DNA of 64,000 nt, from contig NZ_JQMO01000002.1 of NCBI RefSeq assembly GCF_000744785.1, positions 744,001 to 808,000 of the forward strand. The letters run 5' to 3'. Below, piece by piece: positions 45,001 through 53,012 of the stretch. The notes under the pieces were generated by a model. The model was not told the origin of the DNA. It made no database searches and saw only the letters and a program-made list of their open reading frames with translations. The translations under genes were made by a program, and so were the position numbers. The first letter of the stretch is position 1. Each line of letters begins with the position of its first letter. Source of the DNA: Kitasatospora azatica KCTC 9699 (GTDB lineage: Bacteria; Actinomycetota; Actinomycetes; Streptomycetales; Streptomycetaceae).

Positions 45001-47205
45001 GAGGTAGGAGATCCGGCCCGAGGCCACACACAGCGCGGTGCCCAGGAACGCGTGGCCCGCCACCTCCTCGCCAGCCTGGTGGAGGCGGGGGCCGTACTCC
45101 TGGGAGATCACCCCGGCGAACACTCCGGTGCGGGTGCCGCGCAGGCTCTCGGGGACGATGCCGGCGTGTTCGACCGCCTCCCAGGACACCTCCAGGAGCA
45201 GCCGCTGCTGCGGCTCCATCGCGGTCGCCTCGCGCGGTGAGAGTCCGAAGAACCCCGGGTCGAAGTCGGCAGCGTCGTACAGGAACCCGCCGTACCGCGA
45301 GGAGATCTTCCCCAGTTCACCCGGGGTCGGGTCGTACAGGCGGTCCGCGTCCCAGCCGCGGTCGGCGGGGTGCTCGCCGATCCCGTCGCGGCCGCCCAGC
45401 ACCAGGTCCCACAAGGACTCAGCGCTGGTCACCCCGCCGGGGAAGCGACAGCCGATCCCGACGATCGCGATCGGCTCGTCCGTCGCAGCACGGCGCACGG
45501 GGCGCGCCAGGGCGTCGTCCGGCGAGGTGAGGCCGAGTTCGCGGCGCAGGTGGTCGGCGAGGGCCAGGGGGGTGGAGTGGTCGTAGACGAGGGTGGCCGG
45601 GAGGTCGAGGCCGGTGGCCGCTGAGAGGGCGCGCGCCAGCTCGACCACGGTGAGCGAGGTGAGCCCGCTTTCCAGGAAGGTGTGGGTGTCGAAGGAGCCC
45701 GAGGAGCCCGAGGAGCCAGCGGAGTCGGCGTGGCCCCGCACCCTGTCGGTTTCCCGGGCGATCAGATCGACCAGGATCGCGCGTTGTTCGGCCGGGGAGG
45801 CGTCGCGCAACTCCGCGCTGTCAAGGAACTCCGCGGTCGGCGGCGCCACGGCGGGCTGCTCCGGACAGGTGACGGGGGCCGGGGTTGAGACCGGAGCTGA
45901 GGGCGGGGCTGAAATCAAAGTCGGGGCTGAGCCCGGGGCCGGAGTGAGGAGTTCTTCGTACGCCGTCTCCCAGTTGACCGGCACTCCGTTGACGTACGCG
46001 TGGGTGAGGGCGCGCAGGAGGCTCTCGCGGTCGCCTTTCCTACGGTCCAGCGTGGGGATCACCACGCCGGTCACACCCTCCGAGCGCAGCGTCTCGCCGA
46101 TGACGGTGGTGAGTGTGGGATGGGTGCTGACCTCGATGAAGAGCCGGTGGCCCGCGGCGACGAGCGCGCGAACGGCCTGCGCGAAGAGGACCGTGCCGCG
46201 CAGCGAGCGGTACCAGTGCGCGGCGGTGAGGTCTGCGGCGCCGAGTCGCGAGCCCGTGGCGGTGGAGTAGAAGGCGGCACGGAGCGGGCCCGGAGTCCCG
46301 GGCGACGTCTGTTCGAGCATCAGTTCGCGCAGGATCTCCGTCTGGCGGGAGTGCCCGGCGACTTCGATCCCGGGCACCTTCCAGGCCCAGAGCCCCTCGC
46401 CGATCAGCTCGGCCAGGAGTTCGTCCACGGCGTCCCGGTCACCGCTGACCGTCACGTTGCGGGCGCTGTTGACGGCGGCGATGTCGAGGCGACCGCCCCA
46501 CTTGCGGAGCAGCGGTTCGACGCGGTCGACGGGGGCGGCGACGGATGCCATCGCGCCCCGCCCCTCGATGCGGGTGAGCGCGCTGCCGTACTGGGCGAGG
46601 AGCCGGGCGGCGTCCTCGATGGCCACCGCGCCGGAGGCGTGGGCGGCGGCGATCTCGCCGACGGAGTGTCCGACCGCCGCCGTCTCCTGGAGTCCGTGGG
46701 CGCGCCAGGTGTCCGCGAGGGCCGAGGACAGGGCGAACTGGACGGGCTGGACGGTGCCGAGCCGGGTGAGCTCCGCTTCCTCGGCGAGCGCGTCGGCCGG
46801 GTCCCAGCCGTCCAGGTGGGCGCTCAGTTTCCGGCCGTAGAACTTGATCCGCTCCCGGAACTCGGGCGAGGACGCACGCAGTTCCGAGGCCATCCCCGGC
46901 CAACTGGCGCCCTGGCCGGGGAAGACCAGGACGGGTTCACGGGCCACGTCGGCGGTGCCGGTGAGGACGTCGCGCCCGGTCCGGCCCCGGGCCAGGGCGG
47001 TGAGGCCGCGCAGCAGTCCGTCCCGGTCCGTGGCGAGGACCGCGCCACGTCGGTGGGCGTGGACCGCGGTCAGGCTTCGGTGGCAAAGATCCCGCAGTGC
47101 CTCCTCCGGGGCCGACTCGGCCTCCTCGCACAGCCGGTCGGCCGCCGCCGCGAGCGCGCCCGGGGAGTCTCCTGAGACCACGAGGGGTGGGGTGAGATGT
47201 TCCAT
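39043..47205 (-). CDS. Type I modular PKS, loading module plus module 1 (AT-ACP-KS-AT-DH-ER-KR-ACP)
   Basis: 2720 aa. Loading AT ~90-400 (GHSVGEIA; VAGHSRQ), with no KSQ, as in AVES-type loading of short acyl-CoA starters. Loading ACP Ser in GLTSLT (~513). KS ~575-985 (TACSSSL, EAHGTGT, GHTQ). Extender AT ~1110-1410 with GHSQGEIA and VAGHSPH, a motif class associated with ethylmalonyl-CoA. DH ~1470-1750 (HAATGVALVP; LLDTALH). ER ~1995-2270 (HAAAGGVGQAA). KR ~2278-2468 (TGGTGTLG; GQGNYVAAN). ACP Ser GFDSL (~2598). C-terminal docking helices ARLRDLGLLETLLQL. The extension would be fully reduced. Confidence 0.95.
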   Translation of the reverse strand: MEHLTPPLVVSGDSPGALAAAADRLCEEAESAPEEALRDLCHRSLTAVHAHRRGAVLATDRDGLLRGLTALARGRTGRDVLTGTADVAREPVLVFPGQGASWPGMASELRASSPEFRERIKFYGRKLSAHLDGWDPADALAEEAELTRLGTVQPVQFALSSALADTWRAHGLQETAAVGHSVGEIAAAHASGAVAIEDAARLLAQYGSALTRIEGRGAMASVAAPVDRVEPLLRKWGGRLDIAAVNSARNVTVSGDRDAVDELLAELIGEGLWAWKVPGIEVAGHSRQTEILRELMLEQTSPGTPGPLRAAFYSTATGSRLGAADLTAAHWYRSLRGTVLFAQAVRALVAAGHRLFIEVSTHPTLTTVIGETLRSEGVTGVVIPTLDRRKGDRESLLRALTHAYVNGVPVNWETAYEELLTPAPGSAPTLISAPPSAPVSTPAPVTCPEQPAVAPPTAEFLDSAELRDASPAEQRAILVDLIARETDRVRGHADSAGSSGSSGSFDTHTFLESGLTSLTVVELARALSAATGLDLPATLVYDHSTPLALADHLRRELGLTSPDDALARPVRRAATDEPIAIVGIGCRFPGGVTSAESLWDLVLGGRDGIGEHPADRGWDADRLYDPTPGELGKISSRYGGFLYDAADFDPGFFGLSPREATAMEPQQRLLLEVSWEAVEHAGIVPESLRGTRTGVFAGVISQEYGPRLHQAGEEVAGHAFLGTALCVASGRISYLLGLEGPAITLDTACSSSLVAIHQACQALRAHDCDLALAGGATVMSGPGVLVEFSRQRVLAPDGRCKAFSASADGIGLAEGVGMVLLERLSDAHANGHQVLAVIRGSAVNQDGASNGLSAPSGSAQQQVVRHALVNAGLGPHDIDAIEAHGTGTPLGDPIEAHALLATYGQRPTEQPVWLGSVKSNLGHTQAAAGVAGVIKMVMALRHGLLPRSLHIDAPSPHVNWSAGAMRLLTEEQWWPDIDGRPRRAAVSSFGVSGTNSHLILEQSPQLPALAPAVGGGTPTEVLWPVSAKSRTALRAQAARLRQYAADRPDLDPADVAHTLGTARSAFAHRAVVRGCTRDELLDGLRALQRQEDHPHLVQAAVPVSGPGKLVFVFPGQGSQWPGMGMELYDAHPAYRQALDAADEALRPHTGWSVVEVLRGTPGAPALDRVEVVHPALFAVMTSLACLWQSHGLVPDAVVGHSQGEIAAAHIAGALTLPDAAKLVALRAQSLAALSGTGSMATLGLPADRAQALVEQYGGALGVAAVNSPASTVVAGTTAAVEGLLRRCEAEGIRARRIDVEVAGHSPHIDPLHDDILERLADITPHPTGIAFHSTVDGHLQDGPLDGTTLTAAYWWDNLRNTVRLADTIRSLGSGGHRTFLECSPHPVLVPAVEETADTAGLVVGTLHRTQSQTGSLASAAARLHTHGHDLDWNALYPGAHRVDVPTYAFEHRRHWLVQAPSSEVVTAGQRTTGHPLLGAMVDLPDDEGLLLTGRIGLDTHPWLADHAATGVALVPGTAYLDMVLHAADLAGCPHTAELTLHAPMVLPDQETLDLHLRVGPPDDHGHRPVTLHARVHTTDTDPPPWTLHATARLAEEPATAAPAPAGPAVWPPDDARPVDLAGLRTGLAEAGYDYGPAFTGLRSVWQRGEHFYAEAELPDGLTSTGHVIHPALLDTALHPIALPDTAGEPADGRDGPRLPFTFSGITRTGTPARHLRVHLQVTKPDTVRVLATDRTGAPVLTIDALTLCATTRDHLRRQTTTGPEHDLLHLTWSTPPGARTDAPDSTGWALLDTDPRLTEALDTVPRHAGLSALTAAVDRGAAPPELVVWPLPAQDQADAEGARTLCEHVLHFLQEWLADDRLTRTVLAAVTRHAVVTGPHDPPGLAHGPAWGLLYAAQNENPGRIVLVDTDRDPDSAAALTAVLAAGHPQSAIRAGKPHIPRLARTSTAELLTPPAETPAWRLESTGAGGLDRLALLPAPDATAPLRPGEVRVEVHAAAMNFVDTAAALGLIPPRSLGAEAAGVVTETGPGVHRFAVGDRVTGLIEKAFGPVAVADHRLLVHVPDEWSFAQAAGVPVAFATAYHGLVDLADVRPGETVLIHAAAGGVGQAAVQLVRHLGATPLVTAHPDKWETMRALDCPDEHIASSRTLDFAERFREATGGRGVDVVLNCLAGSFVDASLDLLAPGGRFVELGKTDIRDTGHLATTHPHLTYQAFDLHPSAGPDRLADLLAELLDLFRTGALTPLPVTAYGIHQAVDAFKLMQNARHTGKLVLTFPRPLDPDGTVLITGGTGTLGTLLARHLVATHGVRHLVLASRRGPGADGADRLRADLEGAGAHVTITACDVADPHALRQLIDSVPPEHPLTGVFHTAGTLADATITNLTPEQFARAFAPKAEAARQLHELTCQLDLAAFVLYSSTAATFGNPGQGNYVAANAFLDALAHHRRRQGLPATSMAWGWWQPITGLTGTLTDTDNARISGTGLAPITAEYGHALLDAALELPYPVLTASPLNQRTLRANGELGTLHPLLERLTAATAARRTSGAVDSAPDLRQELDALAPEARLRRLRTLITAHAGAVLGLDAASPLPADQPFKASGFDSLTALELRNRLAKATALRLPATLTYDHPTPDDLAAHLAVELFPDANADGVDRTAANPDAAIQRALASIPVARLRDLGLLETLLQLTDDGTTPARHTGAEDIRLASADELVALALSMEESG

Positions 47206-47217
47206 GGTCGACCTCCG

Positions 47218-48627
47218 CTACTTGCCGGCGGACTTGCGCCAGCCCAGGTGCGTTGCCGGGTGGATCAGCAGGCGGGCCGGCTGCTCGCCGCGCAGCAGGA
47301 CCTTTGCCAGCCGTCGTCGGATTTCCTTTTCGCCGATCGAGGGGTCCGCGCAGTAGACGTCGAGGGTGAACACAACGTCGCCGGCGGTGTTCTCGTGGGT
47401 CCAGGCCTCCGCGCCCAGGACGCCGGGGATCGTCTCCGCGAGTGCGCAGACCGATTTCAGGGAGACCTTCTCGCCGCGGCTGATCACATAGCTGGGGCGG
47501 CGGCTGCGGAAGAACAGATAGCCGTCGTCGTCCCTCTCGAAGAGGTCGCCCGTGCTGATCGAGGTGCTGGGGCCGCCGGCGGGAGGCTCGGGCTCGTCGC
47601 GGCGGCCGACCCGGCGGAGCATGCCCGTGTCCGTCTCGACGATCAGCTCGCCGGCCTTGTCACCGGCATCGGCTGTGCGCAGCCGGACCTGGACCCCGGG
47701 GAGCGGGAGTCCCACCGAGGCGTAGCGCCGGGGCGGCTCCAGGTGGGCGGCGAGGGTGGAGACGCGGGGACCGGCTTCGGTGAGCCCGTAGGTGAGGTAC
47801 AGCTCCAGGCCCGCGTTGTGCTTCAGGACGTCCGCCACGGACGAGGCGGCGAACACGTCGCCCCCTACCGTCAAACGGCGCAGGGGTGCCGGGAGCCGCT
47901 CTCCCGCGCGGAGCCATGACTCGACCATCGTTGGTGTCAGCGAGGACACGGTGACCCCGTGTTCCTGGATGGTCCGGTGGTAGTGGGCGGGCGTGAACGG
48001 CGGTCCCGCGATGACCGCCCTGCCCCCTGTCACGAGGGCGGCGAGCAACTGGGCGACGAAGGCGTAGGAGTAGTGCATAGGCAGGCTGATCAGGACGCAG
48101 TCGGCGGCGCTCTGGCCGATCACCCGGGCGTGGCGGCCGGCGTTGCGCAGGAGCGAGTCGACGCGGTGCAGACAGCCGCTGAACACACCGGAGGTGCCCG
48201 AGGTGAGGAGGATGATCTCCCCGGGCCGGTACCGGAGGGTGTCCACGCCGCTCAGGCGGGCGAACCGGGCGAACCCGCCGAGGGTGCGCGGTGGTACGCC
48301 GGCGGGCGGTCCGGGCGGGACCCTCGGAGCGATCAGGGCGTCCGCACCGAGGGCCCGCGCCATCCGCTCGATACGGGACGGCGGCGCCGACGGCGGCAGG
48401 AGCACCGGGACCGCGCCCCGGACCAGCAGCGCGCACACCACGGTGACGAACGGAGCCCCGTTCGGCATCGCCACCATGACGGGCATTCCGGGTTCGATAC
48501 CGAGTTGCTGGATCTCCCCCACCACGGTGTCGAACGGAGGGGGCCGGGTTCCCGGTCGGTCCACCTGGACGAGATCACGGAGAAAGTCCCGCACGACGCC
48601 GGACTCAAGGGTGAGGGCGGTGTCCAC
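47218..48627 (-). CDS. AMP-dependent acyl ligase 1 (atypical P-loop)
   Basis: 469 aa ANL-family protein. The P-loop region reads LLTSGTSGVFSGCLHR, so the usual PK lysine is Ser. A5 LYLTYGLTEAGPRVSTL and A7 TGDLFERDDDGYLFF are recognisable, and A8 appears as SRRPSYVISRGEKVSLK. The protein ends WRKSAGK, placing the presumed A10 catalytic Lys as the last residue. It may load an acyl group on the discrete ACP or PKS; the missing P-loop Lys could reduce adenylation. GTG start with GGAAGG upstream, adjacent to the KS-like gene. Confidence 0.8.
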   Translation of the reverse strand: MDTALTLESGVVRDFLRDLVQVDRPGTRPPPFDTVVGEIQQLGIEPGMPVMVAMPNGAPFVTVVCALLVRGAVPVLLPPSAPPSRIERMARALGADALIAPRVPPGPPAGVPPRTLGGFARFARLSGVDTLRYRPGEIILLTSGTSGVFSGCLHRVDSLLRNAGRHARVIGQSAADCVLISLPMHYSYAFVAQLLAALVTGGRAVIAGPPFTPAHYHRTIQEHGVTVSSLTPTMVESWLRAGERLPAPLRRLTVGGDVFAASSVADVLKHNAGLELYLTYGLTEAGPRVSTLAAHLEPPRRYASVGLPLPGVQVRLRTADAGDKAGELIVETDTGMLRRVGRRDEPEPPAGGPSTSISTGDLFERDDDGYLFFRSRRPSYVISRGEKVSLKSVCALAETIPGVLGAEAWTHENTAGDVVFTLDVYCADPSIGEKEIRRRLAKVLLRGEQPARLLIHPATHLGWRKSAGK

Positions 48628-48628
48628 T

Positions 48629-49156
48629 TCAGCCTTCCTGTGTCCCCGTCAGCAGCCTGCTGGTGACGCGATGGCCCGAGGGGCCAACTCGATGGGAGGT
48701 GACGAGCACATGGGTCGCCGAGCCCTGACGCAACCATGCGCGGGCGACGGCGGCCGCCGGGGGCAGGCCCTTGTCCGGCGGCATCGACAGGGTCATGCTG
48801 GGCCCGCTGAAGCCCAGGAACTGCGAGGGGAGGCTGCACACCGAACCCGGGTTCGCCCCGGAGAACCGCAGCGGCGAGATGCGTCCCGCCGCGATCGTCG
48901 CGGCGATCGCGCGCATGGTGTACGTGGTGCAGTCGTCGCTGACGACGATGTGCCCCACGCTCTCCCGCGCCGAGTCGATGGCCTCCCGGTGTGCGTCGAT
49001 CGCGTGTTGCACGGCCTCGAACACGAGCCAGGAGAGCGGGTCCGCGTAGAGGGAGGCCCTCTGTCTCGGCAGCACACCGGACAGGTCGGTCGCCTCGGCG
49101 ACGCCTTCGCCGAGCACGGTCATGCCGTACGTGGTCAAGGTGGCCGCGTCAGTCAT
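48629..49156 (-). CDS. Truncated ketosynthase-like protein without active-site Cys
   Basis: 175 aa resembling only the N-terminal half of a ketosynthase/chain-length factor: TLTTYGMTVLGEGVAEATDL, AIDSARESVGHIVVSDDCTT, CSLPSQFLGFSGPSMTLSMP, AVARAWLRQGSATHVLVTSH. Where KS enzymes have TACSS the segment GPSMTLSMPPDK has no Cys. Its position directly behind an intact KS gene (ATGA overlap) suggests a KSbeta-like partner, though it is far shorter than a normal CLF (~400 aa). Start ATG at 49156. Confidence 0.7.
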   Translation of the reverse strand: MTDAATLTTYGMTVLGEGVAEATDLSGVLPRQRASLYADPLSWLVFEAVQHAIDAHREAIDSARESVGHIVVSDDCTTYTMRAIAATIAAGRISPLRFSGANPGSVCSLPSQFLGFSGPSMTLSMPPDKGLPPAAAVARAWLRQGSATHVLVTSHRVGPSGHRVTSRLLTGTQEG

Positions 49157-50295
49157 GGCGCCGCGCTTTCGGGACCCTGGAGGACGAGGCAGGTGTTGAA
49201 GCCGCCGAATCCGAGCGTCACGCTGATGCCCCAGCCCGGTTCGGCCTTCATGGGTCGCTCCATCGGGATCGGCAGGCCGAGCCTTGGCAGCGGGTCCCGT
49301 AGGGAGGGGACGGGGGGAACCGTCCCTGTCGCGAGGGCCTGGAGCAGGGCCACCGCCTCGATGGCGCCGGTCGCGCCGAGCGTGTGTCCGAACGCCCCCT
49401 TCGTCGCGAACGCGATCGGTGGGCGGGGTACGCCTGCGAAGAGCCGCGCGTAGGCCCGGGCCTCCACGTCGTCGTTCACCGGTGTCCCGGAGCCGTGCGC
49501 ATTGACGACGGTGACGTCCTCCGGCGTGATGTCCGCGTCGCGCAGCGCGCGTTCGACGGCCAGGACGACGTTCGCGCCGGACGGATCGGGGGCCACGGCA
49601 TTGACGGCGTCGTTCGACGATCCGGCGCCGGCGACGACGCCGTATGGGCGGGCTCCGCGGGCGCGGGCGCGCTCGGCCCGCTCCAGCACGAGGAACGCCG
49701 CTCCCTCGCCGAGGACTGTGCCGTTGCGGGCGGCATCGAAGGCACGAAGGCCGTCGGGGGACATCGTGCCGAGGTGTGAGTGGCCGAGGCGTTTGCCCAG
49801 GGTGAGTACGTCCGCCCCGCCGCACACGCAGACATCCGCGATGCCTTCCTCAAGGAAGGCGAGTCCGGCCAGGACGGCGTCGGAACCCGCGGAGCAGGCG
49901 GTGGTGACGGTGACCGGTTCCACCACGTATCCGGCGCCCCGTGCCGCCGTCGTGGACCAGTGGGACAGGGAGCGGGTTTCCGGCATCTCCAGGTGGGGGC
50001 CGTAGCTGGTGCCGAGGACGGGCAGGACACGCCGGTCGCCGGGGTCGATCCCCGCGTCCCGCAGGGCCTTTGACAGCGTGGCGCGGGTGATCCGCTGCTG
50101 GCGGTCCCACGCGGGCAGGTCCCTCCCGAGGTCGGGCACGGTCGCGGCGAGCATGCCGCGCAGCGGCAACGGGGACGGCACTTCGGTGATGCCGGAGGCG
50201 CCGGCCAGCAGCGACTCCCACACGGTGTCCACGTCGGAGCCCAGAGCGGTCGACCACGCCCTCCCCGTCACCCACACCTGGGACCCCGCGCTCAC
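49153..50295 (-). CDS. Discrete beta-ketoacyl-ACP synthase (FabF/KSalpha-like)
   Basis: 380 aa. Active-site Cys in VTTACSAGSDAVLAG, His in VVNAHGSGTPVNDD and FGHTLGATGAIEAV, C-terminal GFGGFNTCLVL. It catalyses decarboxylative Claisen condensation on an ACP-bound chain. Located with a KS-like partner, dehydratase-like and ACP genes, it resembles the cores of highly reducing type II PKS systems. GTG 50295 overlaps the stop of the dehydratase-like gene. Confidence 0.9.
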   Translation of the reverse strand: MSAGSQVWVTGRAWSTALGSDVDTVWESLLAGASGITEVPSPLPLRGMLAATVPDLGRDLPAWDRQQRITRATLSKALRDAGIDPGDRRVLPVLGTSYGPHLEMPETRSLSHWSTTAARGAGYVVEPVTVTTACSAGSDAVLAGLAFLEEGIADVCVCGGADVLTLGKRLGHSHLGTMSPDGLRAFDAARNGTVLGEGAAFLVLERAERARARGARPYGVVAGAGSSNDAVNAVAPDPSGANVVLAVERALRDADITPEDVTVVNAHGSGTPVNDDVEARAYARLFAGVPRPPIAFATKGAFGHTLGATGAIEAVALLQALATGTVPPVPSLRDPLPRLGLPIPMERPMKAEPGWGISVTLGFGGFNTCLVLQGPESAAP

Positions 50296-50789
50296 CACAA
50301 CTGCTCCCCCAGATCCGTCACCTTGGTGCGGACCAGCGTGCCCCTGGTCATGGCGACGGGCTTGCCGGAGACCTCCGCCCGGCAGGCGAACGTCATGACG
50401 TCGCCGCGAAGCTTGTCGCAGGTGGTGTGGAAGACGATCTGGTCGCCGGGGACGACGACGCGGGTGAACCTGGCCTTGACCGATCCGATCAGGGTGATCT
50501 CATCGTCGGCGAGCGGCGAGGTCGACAACTGTGCGAGGATGATCGCCGACTGGGCGATCGCCTGCATCATGTGGCTGGCGGGAAAGATGGCACGCTCGGG
50601 AAAGTGGCCGGCGAGCGCGTCGATCTGCCCGGAAACAGCCATGAGGCTCTTTACGTATTTCCCGGGCTCGTAGTCCAGAATACGGTCGAGATAAACCATC
50701 GGATGGCGATGGCGCAACCAGCTCTTGAGTTCCGTGAACCCCATGGTCCGCGGTTCACGCGCCACCTCGGTGTTCGTTATCTCGGTCAC
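50292..50789 (-). CDS. FabZ/hotdog-fold dehydratase-like protein, catalytic Glu replaced
   Basis: 165 aa hot-dog protein aligned with FabZ: LRHRHPMVYLDRILDYEPGK, then AGHFPERAIFPASHMMQAIA. The His of GHFP is kept, but the Glu in the FabZ helix (LILEAMAQ) is Gln here (HMMQAIAQ). It may be a modified dehydratase, an isomerase/thioesterase, or a non-catalytic partner. GTG start overlaps the ACP stop (GTGA). Confidence 0.8.
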   Translation of the reverse strand: MTEITNTEVAREPRTMGFTELKSWLRHRHPMVYLDRILDYEPGKYVKSLMAVSGQIDALAGHFPERAIFPASHMMQAIAQSAIILAQLSTSPLADDEITLIGSVKARFTRVVVPGDQIVFHTTCDKLRGDVMTFACRAEVSGKPVAMTRGTLVRTKVTDLGEQLW

Positions 50790-51061
50790 TGGACGCTCGC
50801 CTCGTTCGGAAGAACCACTTGCCTGAGCGAAACCAACCGGGTCAAGGTCCGGACCGAGGAGAAGTGCTCCGGGACGAAGTCCTCGTCCGAGATGGTGATG
50901 CCGAAGACGTATTCGCACTGGGTGCGGAGTTCGATGAATCCGAGCGAGTCAAGTCCGAGAACATCCCGAAAATTGTCGTCCAGACCGATCTCGGACGGCG
51001 GAACAGTGATGAAGAGATCGTCGACCAGGATGTGCTTGATGGTCGATTCGATGTTCGTCAT
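50786..51061 (-). CDS. Discrete acyl carrier protein
   Basis: 91 aa. Phosphopantetheine attachment Ser in DVLGLDSLGFIELRTQCEYV, acidic helices ISDEDFVPEHF. First gene of the long leftward PKS operon; ATG with GGAG seven bases upstream. It probably carries a starter chain built by the discrete KS and activated by ligase 1. Confidence 0.92.
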   Translation of the reverse strand: MTNIESTIKHILVDDLFITVPPSEIGLDDNFRDVLGLDSLGFIELRTQCEYVFGITISDEDFVPEHFSSVRTLTRLVSLRQVVLPNEASVQ

Positions 51062-52052
51062 AGGGGGTCTCCTGTAGTGGCGAAAGGGGCCGCCCTGCGG
51101 AGGCAATGCGACCATACAAGGGCCACAGAACGAAGGTCGACTAGGAAAACCCGTAGTCTCCGCGTTTGGGTTGGCGTCAGCTGCATGACACCGCTTCAAG
51201 GTGACGCTGAGTGATGCTTCAGAGGCGTTGAACATCGACGAAACCTGTACCGATACGGCGCGACGCTGCTGCTGGGGCTGGGGGTGACCAGGACGGAGGA
51301 GGCCGGGGTGGGTCCGATCGTGCGGCATCGAGAGGGGAGCAACCGCGTGATCAAGCCCGAAGCCCGCAAGGCCTTCGGCGCCGAAGCCGAAGAAGCCAAC
51401 GTCTACAGTCACACTGCGCAACCATCCGATGAGCCCGCGGCAAGCTGACTCGCCACCAAATTCGATGACCCGGACAAGGGCGTTAGGCCTTGGCACGGCA
51501 CCGGACCGGACCAGCACGAGAGCACCGCGGCGGTGAACACGATTTAACAAATCTGAAATGGAGCCGTGGTCCACAGCGGTGTAATAATCAGCGCGCAGGG
51601 CCAAGCGTTCACTCCCAACATCGGCTCGAACATCGTCGTCGGGTACTGAGGCCCCGAGCGAGCAGGACTTCACCCCTCAGCGATACAACAGCCCATAACG
51701 GTTCGGTCCGCCCCGTCCGTGAGCACTCGTCACCAGAGCCCCGCAGCCCGGGTGCGCAGACGTGAACGCCCACGGGATCCGGACGGCTTTCCCCACCCCG
51801 TCCGACCGATGGAGAACGGGGTTCACCACACGACCCTGTCAGTCCCGCCTGACGGAAGAGAAAAGGACGCCCCCGCACAGGGCCAACGTCGCTCAGTCAT
51901 GACGCTCCGGCCTCACCTCCGTGAGGCGTTCGTGCAGGTCATCTTCGCTTGGAGACTTATTCGAGCGACGTTGCGCACAGGGCAGTCCACCGGCGCTGGC
52001 CGAACGCGGCTCACCCGGGTCCTTCCGGCCCCCCGAAAGAGGTACTACTGCC
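51062..52052. other. Divergent promoter region between PKS operon and PAS-LuxR gene
   Basis: About 990 bases. No reading frame with convincing start and codon bias was found on either strand; one rightward frame near 51240-51450 (VIKPEARKAFGAEAEEANVY) looks partly coding and could be a gene remnant. It presumably contains the promoters of the PKS operon and of the regulator, but no specific operator was identified. Confidence 0.45.
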
Positions 52053-52907
52053 TTGTCCACCCTGCCCAAGGCCACGATTCCGGAGCCACGCGCAGAGCCC
52101 GTCGCGGCGAAATCCGGGGACCCGTCGACACCAGCGCCCCCGCCGGCAGTCACCGCGGCACTCGGCATCGTCCATCTCGACACCGGCCTCCGGGTCGTGG
52201 AGACGAACAAGGCGTTCTGCGAGCAGTTCGGGCTCGTACTCGCGGAGGTGACGGGGAAACCCCTGTCACGGTTCTTCCGTCCGACGGCCGTGGCGAGCCT
52301 GGAGGAACACTTCTCCCAGCTCGTCGACGGGCGGTGCGGTGACTTCAGCATCCGCCTGATGCTCGACGCGAACCTCACGGACAGGGACTGCCTGGTCACG
52401 GGCATCGCGCCCAACACCGTCCCGCACGTCTGCCGCACCGACTGTGCCGCGATCGCGCTCATCCTCCCGGACACCGTCCACAGCCCCCCGCTCACACCGG
52501 CCGCAGCGCCCGTGGCGCTCGGGGAGGTGCCCGCACGCATCCTGGAAGGCGTGGCCGCCGGGCTGTCCACCCAGCAGTTGGCCCCACGGCTCGGCCTCAG
52601 CAGCCACGGTGTCGAGTACCACATCAGCGCGATGCTGAGGAAACTGAAAGCCCCCACCCGGTCCGCGCTCGTCGCCCGCGCCTACGCGCTGGACATCCTC
52701 GTCCCGCACTGCTGGCCGCCTCGGGTCAGGCCCCAGCAGATGATGCGGTTCCCGGTCGGCAGGTCCGCCTGTGCCACCTCGGCTCCCGCGCCCGCGGACC
52801 GCGCCCGGGTGCTGGCTCCCCGCCCGTGCGACGACCTCGTCGACGCACGACGGCCCGCACCGGTGCGCGCAGCCAACAGCCACCACCCTGAAACGGAATG
52901 CGCATGA
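52053..52907 (+). CDS. PAS-LuxR-type pathway regulator
   Basis: About 284 aa from a TTG start (AAAGAGG upstream; other starts possible). A PAS-like domain GIVHLDTGLRVVETNKAFCE, LAEVTGKPLSRFFRP (residues ~30-140) is followed by a LuxR helix-turn-helix, ILEGVAAGLSTQQLAPRLGL, HGVEYHISAMLRKLKAPTRS (~165-230). This architecture is that of PimM/PteF-like activators of polyketide clusters. The C-terminal ~70 residues are unstructured. Divergent from the PKS operon, it is the best candidate for its activator. Confidence 0.8.
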   Translation: MSTLPKATIPEPRAEPVAAKSGDPSTPAPPPAVTAALGIVHLDTGLRVVETNKAFCEQFGLVLAEVTGKPLSRFFRPTAVASLEEHFSQLVDGRCGDFSIRLMLDANLTDRDCLVTGIAPNTVPHVCRTDCAAIALILPDTVHSPPLTPAAAPVALGEVPARILEGVAAGLSTQQLAPRLGLSSHGVEYHISAMLRKLKAPTRSALVARAYALDILVPHCWPPRVRPQQMMRFPVGRSACATSAPAPADRARVLAPRPCDDLVDARRPAPVRAANSHHPETECA

Positions 52908-53012
52908 GCCGAACACGCCCCCGTCCCCCCTCCCACCAGTGCCGTACGGCACTGCGCTCCACCGCCGTCGGAGCGCGGGCCCAGCACGAGCGCCGAGCGA
53001 ACGGAACTGGTC

